A DNA stretch of 64,000 nt from Sneathiella sp. Lineage in GTDB: Bacteria > Pseudomonadota > Alphaproteobacteria > Sneathiellales > Sneathiellaceae. The stretch is from NCBI RefSeq assembly GCF_002694385.1, contig NZ_NZMB01000019.1, positions 37,988-101,987 on the forward strand. Direction: 5' to 3'. The notes below the pieces were generated by a model. It was not told the DNA's origin, made no database searches, and was given only the letters and a program-made list of their open reading frames with translations. Below are positions 1 to 8,939 of the stretch, piece by piece. The stretch's first letter is position 1. The number at the start of each line of letters is the position of its first letter. Both the position numbers and the translations under genes were made by a program.

Positions 1-107
1 CATTTGCGGCGCCGCAACACGGTCGGGCATGCATAAGGCTGCCGCCTGCAACCGGCGATCGCGGCCATAACAGCCTGCCCGATGGATATCGGAATGACGG
101 AAAGAAG

Positions 108-1259
108 ATGACAGACAGTCAGGATGAAGAGCTGAAACGTTTGGTGGCGCTGTCGCGAGACAGCAGCAATCGCGGCCGCCGTCATCTTCTCGGCAATATC
201 ACCGATCTGTTCCTGAAAGAAGAGGAACGCATGAGTGAGCAGGAGCACTCGCTCGTCCTCGGCATTCTGGGCAAACTGCTTTCCGACATCGAAAGCACCA
301 TCCGGCAGAATCTTGCGGAAGAGCTTGCGGATATGCCCGATGTGCCGCACGGGCTGATCACCCTGCTCGCCAATGACGAGATCGCGGTCGCGCGCCCTAT
401 TCTGTTCAAGAGCCGCCGCCTCGCCGAGCCGGACCTGATAGAGATTATCCAGAATCGCAGCAAGGAACATCTCCTCGCTATTGCCGAACGGGACGACGTG
501 AACCCGACCATCAGCGATCTGCTCATCAGCCATGGCGACGAAGATGTCATTTCCCAGCTTATCGAAAATGGGGATGCCAAGATTTCCCGTAAGAGCATGG
601 AGTATCTGGTCGAGGAATCCCGCCGCATCGACCGTTTTCAGGAACCCCTCATCGCCCGTCACGATATTCCCGCCGATCTCGCCCACAAGATGTTCTGGTG
701 GGTGTCCGCTGCATTGCGGCGCCATATTCTTGAACATTTCGAAATTGACGAACTGGAGCTCAACGAACGGATCGTCAGCGCAACAAAAACTGAATATCGC
801 CATGATGTCGCACCGAAAAGCTCCAGCGCCGATACGCTGATCCGCGAACTCGCCAAACGCAATGAACTCAATGAAAAATTTCTTGTCCAGTCATTGCGCA
901 GCCGGCAGATACGGTTATTCATTCTTGGTCTCGCCGAACTCTCCGGTCTCCATTACCTGAAAATCAGCCGGTTTCTGTTTGATCCCAATCCCGAGGCTCT
1001 GCTGGTTATTCTCAAAGCGCTGGACTTCAGCCGCGCCGCCTTCACCACCGTCTATCTCCTCACCCGCAGCCTGCCGGGCCGCGGCAAGGGAAAAAATACA
1101 ACTAAGCCGGAAGAAATTGAGATTATTATGAAATTTTATGATAAACTTTCTCCGAAGAGTGCCAAGATGACATTACGCTTCTGGCAATTGGAGCGGGATT
1201 ATCTTGAAACCATAGAAAAACTCGACACAGATCTAGACGAAGACCGGGTGTATCTATGA
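108..1259 (+). CDS. DUF2336 domain protein (first of two)
   Basis: 383-residue soluble protein of the DUF2336 family, a helical alphaproteobacterial family without an assigned biochemical role. The family block LANDEIAVARPIL lies at residues 87-99 and is followed by HLLAIAERDDV (121-131) and further short helix pairs that look HEAT-like. I see no signal peptide or membrane segment. The ATG follows a purine-rich GGAAAGAAG. The gene precedes a PAS histidine kinase by 57 bp, and a second DUF2336 gene follows the kinase, so the three may act together (inference). The last ~100 residues are less conserved-looking. Family assignment is secure; function is unknown. Confidence 0.85.
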   Translation: MTDSQDEELKRLVALSRDSSNRGRRHLLGNITDLFLKEEERMSEQEHSLVLGILGKLLSDIESTIRQNLAEELADMPDVPHGLITLLANDEIAVARPILFKSRRLAEPDLIEIIQNRSKEHLLAIAERDDVNPTISDLLISHGDEDVISQLIENGDAKISRKSMEYLVEESRRIDRFQEPLIARHDIPADLAHKMFWWVSAALRRHILEHFEIDELELNERIVSATKTEYRHDVAPKSSSADTLIRELAKRNELNEKFLVQSLRSRQIRLFILGLAELSGLHYLKISRFLFDPNPEALLVILKALDFSRAAFTTVYLLTRSLPGRGKGKNTTKPEEIEIIMKFYDKLSPKSAKMTLRFWQLERDYLETIEKLDTDLDEDRVYL

Positions 1260-1316
1260 GTTGGGGAGTAGCGTAATTCAGTATGGGGAACATGCGGCAG
1301 CGCATGGGATAAATGA

Positions 1317-2933
1317 ATGACGGAACGGGGGCAAGGAAGCGTGGTTTCGCTTCATTCGGATCTGAAACAGACAGGCGGCTCGGAATTTCCTCCTGTTCAG
1401 GGGATCGTCAGCCGGGAATTTTTTGATGCCGTTTTTGAACAGGCCCCGCCGATGTATATGGCCCGCCCCGACGGCAGCGTTATTTATACCAACAGCGGAT
1501 ATCGCGATCATTTCCGCCCCGGATCGGCCCTCAGGGTGGAAGACAAAATCCTCCCGTCCCTGCCGCAGGATCACCTCGAAATTGTCCGCCGCATTGCCGA
1601 AACCGGGGAAACTGAAACACGACAACTCGCCCTTCGCTCCAACAAGCAGACGGAATATTTCCTGTCCCGCCATTTCCCCATTTTTGATGAGGATGGGCAG
1701 CTTATTTCGATTTGCGGCAGCTTCATCAACTCCACCCGGCAGGTCAATGCGGAAGTCCGGCTGAAGGAGGAGAAACGCCGTTTTCTGGATATCACCCGTG
1801 CGGCATCCGACTGGATCTGGGAAACCGACGCCGATGGCAATCTCACCTTCGTTTCCGACCGGGTAGTACAGGCGCTGGGCGCGCCGCCGATGCTGCTGAA
1901 AGGCAAACGCCTTGCCGAACTCGGGGTTTTCAAGCCCGAAGCCAACGGCAGCAACAAGGCCGAGGCGGCCATGACGCAACATGTGCCTTTCCGCTCTGTT
2001 CCCCTGGAAATTCAGGATACGGATGGAAACTACAAGATTTTCAACATGTCCGGCGTTCCCGTCTTCAACGAACGGGGTCGCTTCACCGGCTATCGCGGGA
2101 CCAGCGATGACATCACCGCCCGCCTGCTTGCGGAAGATGAAGCCTTATCTTCGAAGGCCGATCTGGAACGGGCCGTGCATGAAATCACCAAGAAAAACAT
2201 GCAGCTCGAAATGACGGCAAAGAAAGCGCTGGAATCAGCGCGGGCAAAGGATACCTTCCTTGCCAATATGAGCCATGAGCTACGCACGCCTCTCAATGCG
2301 GTCATCGGGTTTGCCGAGGTAATCGGCCTTGAAACATTCGGCCCGCTCAATGACAAATACCGCGAATATGTCGGTGATATTCTTAATTCCGGCAAGCATC
2401 TGCTCAGCCTGATCGAAGATATCCTTGATATTGCCCGGATCGAAAGCGACAAAATCCCGATTGAGATTGTCCCCACTCCGCTCGCCGGCATGGTGGCGGA
2501 TGCCTATGTGCTGGTGCAGGGTCATGCGCGAGAGAAAAATCTCGATATGATCGGCATGCGCATCCAGGAGGATATCCAGCTGGCCGTCGATCCGACACGC
2601 TGTCTGCAAATCCTCGTCAATATCATCGGCAATGCCGTGAAATTCACCCCCCGCGGCGGCACAATCGGGCTGGAATATGAGCTGATTGATGACAGCTTCG
2701 TTGATATCACTGTGTGGGATACCGGCCCCGGCATTGCTGAAGAGGATCAGGAAAAGATTTTTGAGGCATTCAAACAGGCTCATGAAGGCATCTATAACCG
2801 CAACGCCGACGGCGTTGGACTTGGGCTCACCCTGTCGCTCAAACTGGCCCGGCTGATGGGCGGCAATATCACGGTGAAAAGCAGCCTCTCCGAAGGCAGC
2901 CGTTTCAAGATCCGCCTGCCAATCGCACAATAG
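1317..2933 (+). CDS. Cytoplasmic PAS-domain hybrid-less sensor histidine kinase
   Basis: 538-residue histidine kinase. A PAS-like domain occupies about residues 35-140 (QAPPMYMARPDG), a second about 160-275 (ASDWIWETDADG), followed by a coiled coil to ~315. The HisKA box NMSHELRTPLNAVIGF places the phospho-acceptor at His320. The HATPase domain shows the N box (NIIGNAVKFTP), DTGPGI and GLGLTLSLKLARLMGG. No transmembrane helix or receiver domain is visible, so it should sense an intracellular signal and hand phosphate to a regulator encoded elsewhere; no response regulator lies in this window. In-frame start is the second of two overlapping ATGs. Flanked by DUF2336 genes on the same strand. 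Confidence 0.92.
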   Translation: MTERGQGSVVSLHSDLKQTGGSEFPPVQGIVSREFFDAVFEQAPPMYMARPDGSVIYTNSGYRDHFRPGSALRVEDKILPSLPQDHLEIVRRIAETGETETRQLALRSNKQTEYFLSRHFPIFDEDGQLISICGSFINSTRQVNAEVRLKEEKRRFLDITRAASDWIWETDADGNLTFVSDRVVQALGAPPMLLKGKRLAELGVFKPEANGSNKAEAAMTQHVPFRSVPLEIQDTDGNYKIFNMSGVPVFNERGRFTGYRGTSDDITARLLAEDEALSSKADLERAVHEITKKNMQLEMTAKKALESARAKDTFLANMSHELRTPLNAVIGFAEVIGLETFGPLNDKYREYVGDILNSGKHLLSLIEDILDIARIESDKIPIEIVPTPLAGMVADAYVLVQGHAREKNLDMIGMRIQEDIQLAVDPTRCLQILVNIIGNAVKFTPRGGTIGLEYELIDDSFVDITVWDTGPGIAEEDQEKIFEAFKQAHEGIYNRNADGVGLGLTLSLKLARLMGGNITVKSSLSEGSRFKIRLPIAQ

Positions 2934-3099
2934 AGACGGCGTTGCCCAAGATCGGAGCCGCAAAAACCACGCATACCGACAGAGTGACAGATCAAGGGGA
3001 CGCGCTTCACCGAAAGCCACCTGCCTGTATTTAAGAATATCTTAAACAATAACGCGCAAGATTTACGCCAAGATTTTCCAATTCCTGGATTGCTTGCTT

Positions 3100-4209
3100 A
3101 TGAATGCCGCCCGGCAGGAAAATATTCTTGAAATCAAAAGACTGGCCGGGCTGGCCGGAACCAATTCCCGTGAGCAAAGAGAATTTCTCTATAATCGCAT
3201 CGGCCACTTTTTGAATGACGATCAACAGACCTTCTCTTTGTCCGAGAAGGAAATCATGGCCGATATCATCTGCCGCATCACTGCCGATGTGGAAAGATCC
3301 ATCCGCGCCAACTTTGCGAAAAAACTGGCTGCCCGCACCGATGTACCAAAAAGCCTGATGCTGTTTCTCGCCAATGACGAGATTGAGGTTGCGCTGCCGA
3401 TCCTGCGCGATTGCGGCCTGCTTGAAGAACATGACCTGCTGGATATTGTCAAGCATCGCTCACGGCAGCATCGCCTTGCCATCGCGGCGCGGGATAACCT
3501 TGAAGAAACCGTCTGCACCGCCCTCTGCGAGAGTGGAGAGACGGATGTCGCAGTGACGCTGTTGATGAACCATTCCGCGCAAATGCCTTTGATGATGCTG
3601 GAATATCTCGGTGAACAGTCCGAGTATATTCCCGAATATCAACGCCCGCTGCTCGAACGCCCGTTCCTGCCCAAGGAGATCGCCGAGAAAATGTACCGCT
3701 GGGTTTCCATGTCGCTTAGGGAGTTCATCTGCCAGAATTTCGAGGTTGATGCCCGGCTCTTGGAAATGGAACTACAGGACCGGGAGACAACGATCAGCGC
3801 AATTACCATGGAGAATGATCCTTCCGCCCGACTGGTCGAAAAGCTGCATCGCTCCGGCGAGCTGTCACCGCGTTTTATGATCAAATCTCTGCAACAGGGA
3901 GAAGTCGATCTATTCGAATTTGCTTTCGCCCGGCTGCTCGATATGGACATCACCATTGTACGTCAGATCATCTATACGGATAACCCCGAAGTTCTGGCCG
4001 TCGCCTGCCGCCGCCTGGAAATCGACCGGGTCATTTACAAGAATATCCATGATTTGACCGTCTCCATCAGGGCGGAGAGCGCAACCCCCGCCTCGATCAT
4101 CACGCCAGCGCCGCTCGAATTTTATGATCTGCTGACGGCAGAAGCGGTGACAATCGCACTGCAAAATGCCGAATTCATCGCCGGAAAGATCCGCTACGCG
4201 GAAACCTGA
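3100..4209 (+). CDS. DUF2336 domain protein (second of two)
   Basis: 369-residue paralogue of the gene at 108-1259. The shared block [13 protein letters not shown] is at residues 90-102, followed by [21 protein letters not shown] and the same spacing of helical segments through [20 protein letters not shown], which matches MFWWVSAALRRHILEHFEID in the first copy. The reading frame opens at a TTG at 3094, but ATG 3100 is preferred. The two copies flank the PAS kinase and read in the same direction, suggesting ancient duplication or a paired role. There is no enzyme motif. Function unknown. Confidence 0.83.
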   Translation: MNAARQENILEIKRLAGLAGTNSREQREFLYNRIGHFLNDDQQTFSLSEKEIMADIICRITADVERSIRANFAKKLAARTDVPKSLMLFLANDEIEVALPILRDCGLLEEHDLLDIVKHRSRQHRLAIAARDNLEETVCTALCESGETDVAVTLLMNHSAQMPLMMLEYLGEQSEYIPEYQRPLLERPFLPKEIAEKMYRWVSMSLREFICQNFEVDARLLEMELQDRETTISAITMENDPSARLVEKLHRSGELSPRFMIKSLQQGEVDLFEFAFARLLDMDITIVRQIIYTDNPEVLAVACRRLEIDRVIYKNIHDLTVSIRAESATPASIITPAPLEFYDLLTAEAVTIALQNAEFIAGKIRYAET

Positions 4210-4301
4210 GCGTCATCCCCTCCCGCCTCACTGCTTGCAAATCATGGATAAAGATATATTTTGAATGCAAAGGGGCGCCTTCTGCAAATCGGAAGAATGA
4301 C

Positions 4302-5294
4302 ATGATCGATCCATTCGGCAGGCATATCAGCTATCTCAGGGTTTCCGTAACGGATCGCTGCGATTTCCGCTGCAAATACTGCATGTCGGAGAATATGACA
4401 TTCCTGCCGAAAAAAGATGTCCTGTCGCTGGAGGAACTGGAACTAGTCAGCGCCGCCTTCATCCGCAAGGGCGTGCGCAAGATCCGCATCACCGGCGGGG
4501 AACCGCTGGTGCGTAAGGATATCATGACTCTGTTCCGCAATCTCGGTCTTTACCTGCAAAGCGGGGAGTTGGACGAATTGACCCTGACCACCAACGGCAG
4601 CCAGCTTGAGAAATATGCGGGCGATCTCTTTGCGGCCGGAGTACGGCGGATCAATGTCTCTCTTGATACACTCAACCCCTACCATTTCCAGGACATCACC
4701 CGCTGGGGCAATTTTGAAAAGGTGATGCGCGGCATTGAGGCGGCCCGCACCGCCGGACTGCATGTCAAGATCAATACCGTTGCCCTCAAGGGCTTCAATG
4801 ATGCGGAGCTTGGCGACATGGTGCGCTGGACCGGGGAGCGGGGCATGGATATCAGCTTTATCGAGACCATGCCGATGGGCGCGGTTGACGGTCTGCGGTC
4901 CGATCAGTATCTGCCGTTATCCGAGGTCAAGCAGCAGCTGGCGCAAAGCTGGACACTGACCCCTTCTGCCTATCGTACCGGCGGCCCGTCGGATTATTTT
5001 GATGTCGCGGAAACCGGCATGCGTGTCGGATTTATCACCCCCCTCACCCATAATTTCTGCGAAAGCTGCAACCGGGTGCGGCTGACTTGCACGGGCATGC
5101 TCTATATGTGCCTCGGTCAGGAAGACAGCGCCGATTTGAGAGCTGCACTCAGACGCGACCCCAGCCGCGCTGCCCTTGATGCGGCCATAGATGAGGCCAT
5201 CGGACGAAAGCCGAAAGGCCATGACTTTATCATTGACCGGCGGCATGATGATCGCCCGGCAGTAAAGCGCCATATGAATGTGACGGGCGGCTGA
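4302..5294 (+). CDS. moaA: GTP 3',8-cyclase MoaA (molybdenum cofactor step 1)
   Basis: 330-residue radical-SAM enzyme that converts GTP to 3',8-cyclo-GTP at the start of molybdopterin synthesis. The N-terminal cluster CDFRCKYC gives Cys20, Cys24 and Cys27 for the SAM-binding 4Fe-4S centre. The C-terminal cluster [12 protein letters not shown]...C has the CX2CX13C spacing of MoaA. The protein ends in the Gly-Gly pair conserved in Moa[10 protein letters not shown] is the SAM-contacting loop. GGAAGA precedes the ATG. No moaC, moaE or moeA is nearby, so the pathway is dispersed; nadK follows after 6 bp and is probably co-transcribed. Confidence 0.97.
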   Translation: MIDPFGRHISYLRVSVTDRCDFRCKYCMSENMTFLPKKDVLSLEELELVSAAFIRKGVRKIRITGGEPLVRKDIMTLFRNLGLYLQSGELDELTLTTNGSQLEKYAGDLFAAGVRRINVSLDTLNPYHFQDITRWGNFEKVMRGIEAARTAGLHVKINTVALKGFNDAELGDMVRWTGERGMDISFIETMPMGAVDGLRSDQYLPLSEVKQQLAQSWTLTPSAYRTGGPSDYFDVAETGMRVGFITPLTHNFCESCNRVRLTCTGMLYMCLGQEDSADLRAALRRDPSRAALDAAIDEAIGRKPKGHDFIIDRRHDDRPAVKRHMNVTGG

Positions 5295-5300
5295 TATCAG

Positions 5301-6059
5301 ATGAATATCTATTTTACGGCGAGCGAGTCGGACGATGCGCAGACTGCCCTCGAACGGTTGAAGGCGCGCTATCCCCATGTGTCGGCCGAAGAAGCAGACA
5401 TTATTGTCGCCCTCGGCGGTGACGGCTTCATGCTGGAAACCATGCACCGTTTCATGAGCTCAAACCTGCCCATCTATGGCATGAACAAAGGAACGGTGGG
5501 CTTCCTTCTCAACAGCTATCGCGAGGATAAGCTGATCGAGCGGCTGGAAGCCGGGGAAATCACGGAGTTGCACCCGCTTTGCATGACTGCCGTCGATATG
5601 CATGGCGCGCAAATGCAGGCTCTCGCCATCAACGAGGTTTCCCTGCTGCGCGAAAGCCGTCAGACGGCCAAAATCCGCATCTCCATCGATGGACATGTCA
5701 AGGTTGCGGAACTCACCTGTGACGGCGTTCTGGTGGCGACACCGGCCGGCAGTACCGCCTATAATTATTCCGCCCACGGCCCGATCCTGCCGGTCAATGC
5801 AGGCGTGCTCGCCCTTACACCGATCAGCGCCTTCCGACCGCGCCGCTGGCGCGGCGCCATTCTCCCGCGGGAGGCACGCATTGTCCTTGAAATACTGGAA
5901 GCCGCGAAACGCCCCGTCAGCGCCGTCGCCGATGCCGTCGAGGTCCGCGATGTGGCCCGGGTCACGATCAGCGAAAAGCGCGACATCACACTGCGTCTGC
6001 TGTTTGATCCGGAACATAATCTGGAAAAACGCATCCTGGACGAACAGTTTATTCTGTAA
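5301..6059 (+). CDS. nadK: NAD kinase
   Basis: 252-residue ATP-dependent NAD kinase, source of NADP in the cytoplasm. The signature [11 protein letters not shown] (about residues 38-48) contains the GGDG motif; NEVSLLRES and the nucleotide-binding [15 protein letters not shown] stretch follow in the correct order. The length matches the short alphaproteobacterial form, shorter than the E. coli enzyme of about 292 residues. It lies 6 bp behind moaA, so it is probably translated from the same message. No fusion or truncation is seen. Confidence 0.96.
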   Translation: MNIYFTASESDDAQTALERLKARYPHVSAEEADIIVALGGDGFMLETMHRFMSSNLPIYGMNKGTVGFLLNSYREDKLIERLEAGEITELHPLCMTAVDMHGAQMQALAINEVSLLRESRQTAKIRISIDGHVKVAELTCDGVLVATPAGSTAYNYSAHGPILPVNAGVLALTPISAFRPRRWRGAILPREARIVLEILEAAKRPVSAVADAVEVRDVARVTISEKRDITLRLLFDPEHNLEKRILDEQFIL

Positions 6060-6242
6060 GGCTTTAAAAGCCGCCCCTAACAGATTGTAAAATTTTATTA
6101 ATTTTTGGATAAACTTCAATCCGGTTCGTAATTCTCTTTTAAGTTTTCATCGGTAATTTCGCTTCATGAGACACTGGCCGGAGCGACTAAGCCGTTGCTT
6201 CGGGCCTTCCTGTCTCCGGCAGCTATCGGCAGGAGAGTATCG

Positions 6243-6938
6243 ATGAAGGTTATCGCAGTTGCATCCCAAAAAGGCGGTTCGGGCAAGACGACGCTTGCCG
6301 GGCATCTGGCTGTTCAGGCCGAAATGGCTGGACAAGGGCCAGTGGCGCTGGTTGATACCGATCCGCAAGGCAGCCTATCCGAATGGTGGAACGAGCGTGA
6401 GGCGGAAACCCCGTTATTCGCCCGCACGACCGTCGAGCGCCTCGGCGCGGATATCGGCCGCATGGAAAAGATGGGCATCAACCTGTTGTTCGTTGATACC
6501 CCGCCGGCCATTACAACGACGATCGCCAATGTCATCGGCCTGTCTGATCTGCTGATCATCCCGACCCGGCCAAGCCCGCATGATCTGCGCGCTGTCGGCG
6601 CCACGGTAGAGCTTGCTGAAGGGCTTAACACACCCCTCATTTTTGTCGTCAATGGCGCTACGCCGCGCGCCCGCATCACCAGCGAAGCGGCCATCGCCCT
6701 CTCCCAGCATGGGACGCTGGCCCCCTCCATCATTCATCAGCGAGTTGATTTCGCCTCCAGCATGATTGATGGACGCACGACCATGGAGTTGGATCCCGCG
6801 TCGCGTTCCAGCGAGGAAATCAGCAAGCTCTGGACCTATATCGAAGAGCGGCTTTCCCGCATGGACGCCAATCTTCCCATGCCGCCCTCACATCATCTTT
6901 CCGCCTCCCGGGCGAGCAACGGCACAGCCTGGAACTGA
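6243..6938 (+). CDS. Small ParA-type partition/positioning ATPase
   Basis: 231-residue P-loop ATPase of the ParA/MinD superfamily. It has the deviant Walker A KGGSGKTT (Lys10 and Lys15), the A' box DTDPQGS and the Walker B LLFVDTPPA. It lacks an N-terminal DNA-binding HTH, so it resembles the short (type Ib-like) ParAs or orphan chromosomal positioning ATPases such as PpfA rather than the chromosomal Soj. Start chosen at 6243 because AGGAGAG lies 6 bp upstream; the open frame extends to 6195. The gene behind it encodes a ribbon-helix-helix-like protein, the usual partner type for short ParAs (known for plasmids; inferred here). The cargo is not evident. Confidence 0.9.
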   Translation: MKVIAVASQKGGSGKTTLAGHLAVQAEMAGQGPVALVDTDPQGSLSEWWNEREAETPLFARTTVERLGADIGRMEKMGINLLFVDTPPAITTTIANVIGLSDLLIIPTRPSPHDLRAVGATVELAEGLNTPLIFVVNGATPRARITSEAAIALSQHGTLAPSIIHQRVDFASSMIDGRTTMELDPASRSSEEISKLWTYIEERLSRMDANLPMPPSHHLSASRASNGTAWN

Positions 6939-6969
6939 CCCGCGCGCTCGATAAGAAAGAAGAAACGTC

Positions 6970-7578
6970 ATGAAAGCAGCTTTTCTTACCAGTTCCCTGA
7001 TCGCCTCGAAAGGCAAGGCCGTCCCGGCCACGCAGCGGGCGACGCCGCAACATTTGCTGGAGGAGGATGCGAGGCAAACGGCGCATCCGGTCTCCCGCAT
7101 CTATCAACGGGTCCGTGAGTATGCGGAGCCGGAAAAAATTGCCGATACCGCCCCCCACACAATAGATGATCAGCCTCCGGCCTCTGACCTGCCCGATCAG
7201 GACTTTAGGAATGATCCCGCCTTCGGAGGTCTTGACGAAGCAACGCAATCCTCCGTCTCCCGCGAGGTCACCCGTACCCTTGCCGAACAAGTCCGCCCTG
7301 CGTCTGCGCCTGCGACGGCCCCGTCGCAGCTAGACGAAGCCGCCGCGCGCAAGATTGCCGAAGAGGTCGACAGCCTGAAGCGTGACGGACTTGGCCGCAT
7401 CCGCATTTCGGTCCGTATGTCGCCGCGCGATCATCTGCAATTGAAGCTGATCGCCGCCCATACCCAGATGTCGGCGCAATCCATCTTTGAAACGGCACTT
7501 GAGGAATACATAGCCAACCACGGATCAGAAATCCTGCCGCAAAGCTGTAGTTGCGTCCTGGACAAATCGTCATTGTAA
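6970..7578 (+). CDS. Unknown protein with C-terminal ribbon-helix-helix-like region
   Basis: 202 residues. Residues 1 to about 130 are low complexity, rich in Ala, Pro, Asp and Glu, and look disordered. Residues about 138-182 (RIRISVRMSPRDHLQLKL then AHTQMSAQSIFETALEEYI) show a beta strand followed by two helices in the pattern of MetJ/Arc-type ribbon-helix-helix proteins. It lies 31 bp after a short ParA gene, so it may be its DNA- or cargo-binding partner, as ParG-type proteins are for plasmid ParAs. Three Cys-containing residues near the C-terminus (SCSC) are unexplained. The fold call is by eye only. Confidence 0.6.
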   Translation: MKAAFLTSSLIASKGKAVPATQRATPQHLLEEDARQTAHPVSRIYQRVREYAEPEKIADTAPHTIDDQPPASDLPDQDFRNDPAFGGLDEATQSSVSREVTRTLAEQVRPASAPATAPSQLDEAAARKIAEEVDSLKRDGLGRIRISVRMSPRDHLQLKLIAAHTQMSAQSIFETALEEYIANHGSEILPQSCSCVLDKSSL

Positions 7579-7591
7579 GAAAGTGACCGGC

Positions 7592-8440
7592 ATGGTTGAA
7601 AATATTGAGGAAAAGCCGGATGGCGGGCTCGATGCGGCGTCACTTTCCCGCATTCGGGTCAGGCGCCCGAAAGGAATGGACAACACGCCACGCAAGGCCA
7701 AAAGCGGGGATATCACCGACCGGTTGCAAGCTCTCGCCGATGAGCTGGAGGCAAGTCGGCCGGATATGCCCCGTAACGGCATGGACACCCCCGCCGCCGA
7801 TACTCCTCCTGCCCGCTCAGCCATGTCTGCCCAGGGAAAGAGTGCCGTAGCCGCCCGCAAACCGCTCAAACAGCGCAAAGCGACTCTCAAACAGGTAATC
7901 GAGCCGGAAATCAGCCATGGCACGGCACGTCCCGAGGAATCGTCAGCGCCCGTTGTCCCCCTCCCGCCGCGTCGGCCAAACCGGGCCCGCCGCGCCGTCT
8001 CCGGATGGCAGAAAAAGATTCCGACACCGGATATCCTGTCCTATTGGATGGGTATTCGCAATGACAAGCGTTATCCCGACTGGCGCAGTCTCGACGCCGG
8101 GATGATCGGTCGCTACTGGCCCAACTGTACACTGGTTCATTGTGATCATACGGGCGGGCGGTTGCAGATTGAAAATAGGTTCGTCACCGCCGTCCGGCAG
8201 GCAACAGATGGCGGCAATCCGGAACGGAATATCAATCCGGATGTGGAATTTTCACCGATGGTTGTCGATTGGGTGCTCAGGCTCGCGCGGGAGGTCGCCA
8301 ATACGGGGAAACCGACACACGGGACGGAATTTTTCCCGGCCAGTTTCGACGAGGTGACCCTTCGATTGATCGCCCTGCCCCTCAGCGAGGATCAGGTCAA
8401 TATCGACCATGTTCTCTGCTATGTGCAAAAGCTGGATTGA
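7592..8440 (+). CDS. PAS_5-like domain protein downstream of ParA
   Basis: 282 residues from the ATG at 7592, which has AAGAAAG eight bases upstream; a GTG at 7583 is also in frame. Residues 1-140 are Arg/Pro/Ala-rich and probably disordered. Residues about 145-282 (PDILSYWMGIRNDKRYPDWRSLDAGMIGRYWPN in segments) resemble the PAS_5 family seen in alphaproteobacteria, where a W-x-x-x-R pattern and an Asp-containing 'iDP' loop start the domain. It begins 13 bp after the ribbon-helix-helix-like gene and is probably the third gene of the ParA operon. No kinase or output domain is present. Ligand and role unknown. Confidence 0.6.
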   Translation: MVENIEEKPDGGLDAASLSRIRVRRPKGMDNTPRKAKSGDITDRLQALADELEASRPDMPRNGMDTPAADTPPARSAMSAQGKSAVAARKPLKQRKATLKQVIEPEISHGTARPEESSAPVVPLPPRRPNRARRAVSGWQKKIPTPDILSYWMGIRNDKRYPDWRSLDAGMIGRYWPNCTLVHCDHTGGRLQIENRFVTAVRQATDGGNPERNINPDVEFSPMVVDWVLRLAREVANTGKPTHGTEFFPASFDEVTLRLIALPLSEDQVNIDHVLCYVQKLD

Positions 8441-8449
8441 GGCCGGGCT

Positions 8450-8803
8450 TTAGACCCCCGCCCAATCTTTCAGAACGGCCTTTTCCTTGTCCCCGAACCC
8501 GACCAGATACTTCCCATCCGACACAAATATCGGGCGTTTCATCAGTGTCGGCTGCGCCAGCAAGATCGCAGACGGATCCGCCCCATCCAGCGCCGCTTTG
8601 TCCGCCGCGTCAAGTTGACGATAGGTCGTTCCGCGGCGGTTAATCAACAATTGGCGATCAATGGCGGCAAGCCAGCGCGCCAGTTCTTCTTCCGTGAGGC
8701 CGTCTTTCCGGACATCATGAAAATGATGATCAATCCCTGCGGCATTCAGCCATTTCAGAGCTTTGCGACAGGTATCACAATTCCTTATCCCATAGACAAT
8801 CAC
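8450..8803 (-). CDS. ArsC/Spx-family (YffB-like) thioredoxin-fold protein
   Basis: 117 residues from a GTG start at 8803 with AGAGGGGA just upstream; the open frame runs further but the extension has no homologous look. The N-terminus IVYGIRNCDTCRKALKWL has the CXXC of the ArsC/Spx family, and TLMKRPIFV holds the Arg-Pro loop that follows the cis-proline. The length equals that of YffB-type proteins (about 118), which are glutathione-linked reductases of uncertain substrate rather than proven arsenate reductases. There are no ars genes nearby. It is convergent with the PAS_5-like gene, with only 9 bp between stops. Confidence 0.88.
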   Translation of the reverse strand: MIVYGIRNCDTCRKALKWLNAAGIDHHFHDVRKDGLTEEELARWLAAIDRQLLINRRGTTYRQLDAADKAALDGADPSAILLAQPTLMKRPIFVSDGKYLVGFGDKEKAVLKDWAGV

Positions 8804-8939
8804 GGCATTCCCCTCTCTGCGTTCATTACGTTCGTTGTAGCGCGTCCCGGTTGGTAAAGACAAGTCCTCCGGCGGGCGCACGTCGCCAAAACGATCACAG
8901 GACGTGCGTCAGTAACGTCCCTTGGCGAAGGAGAATAGC

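Noticed and set aside
8450-8803. Arsenate reductase as a firm call
   Set aside because: YffB/Spx-like sequence and no ars neighbours; arsenic function is unsupported.
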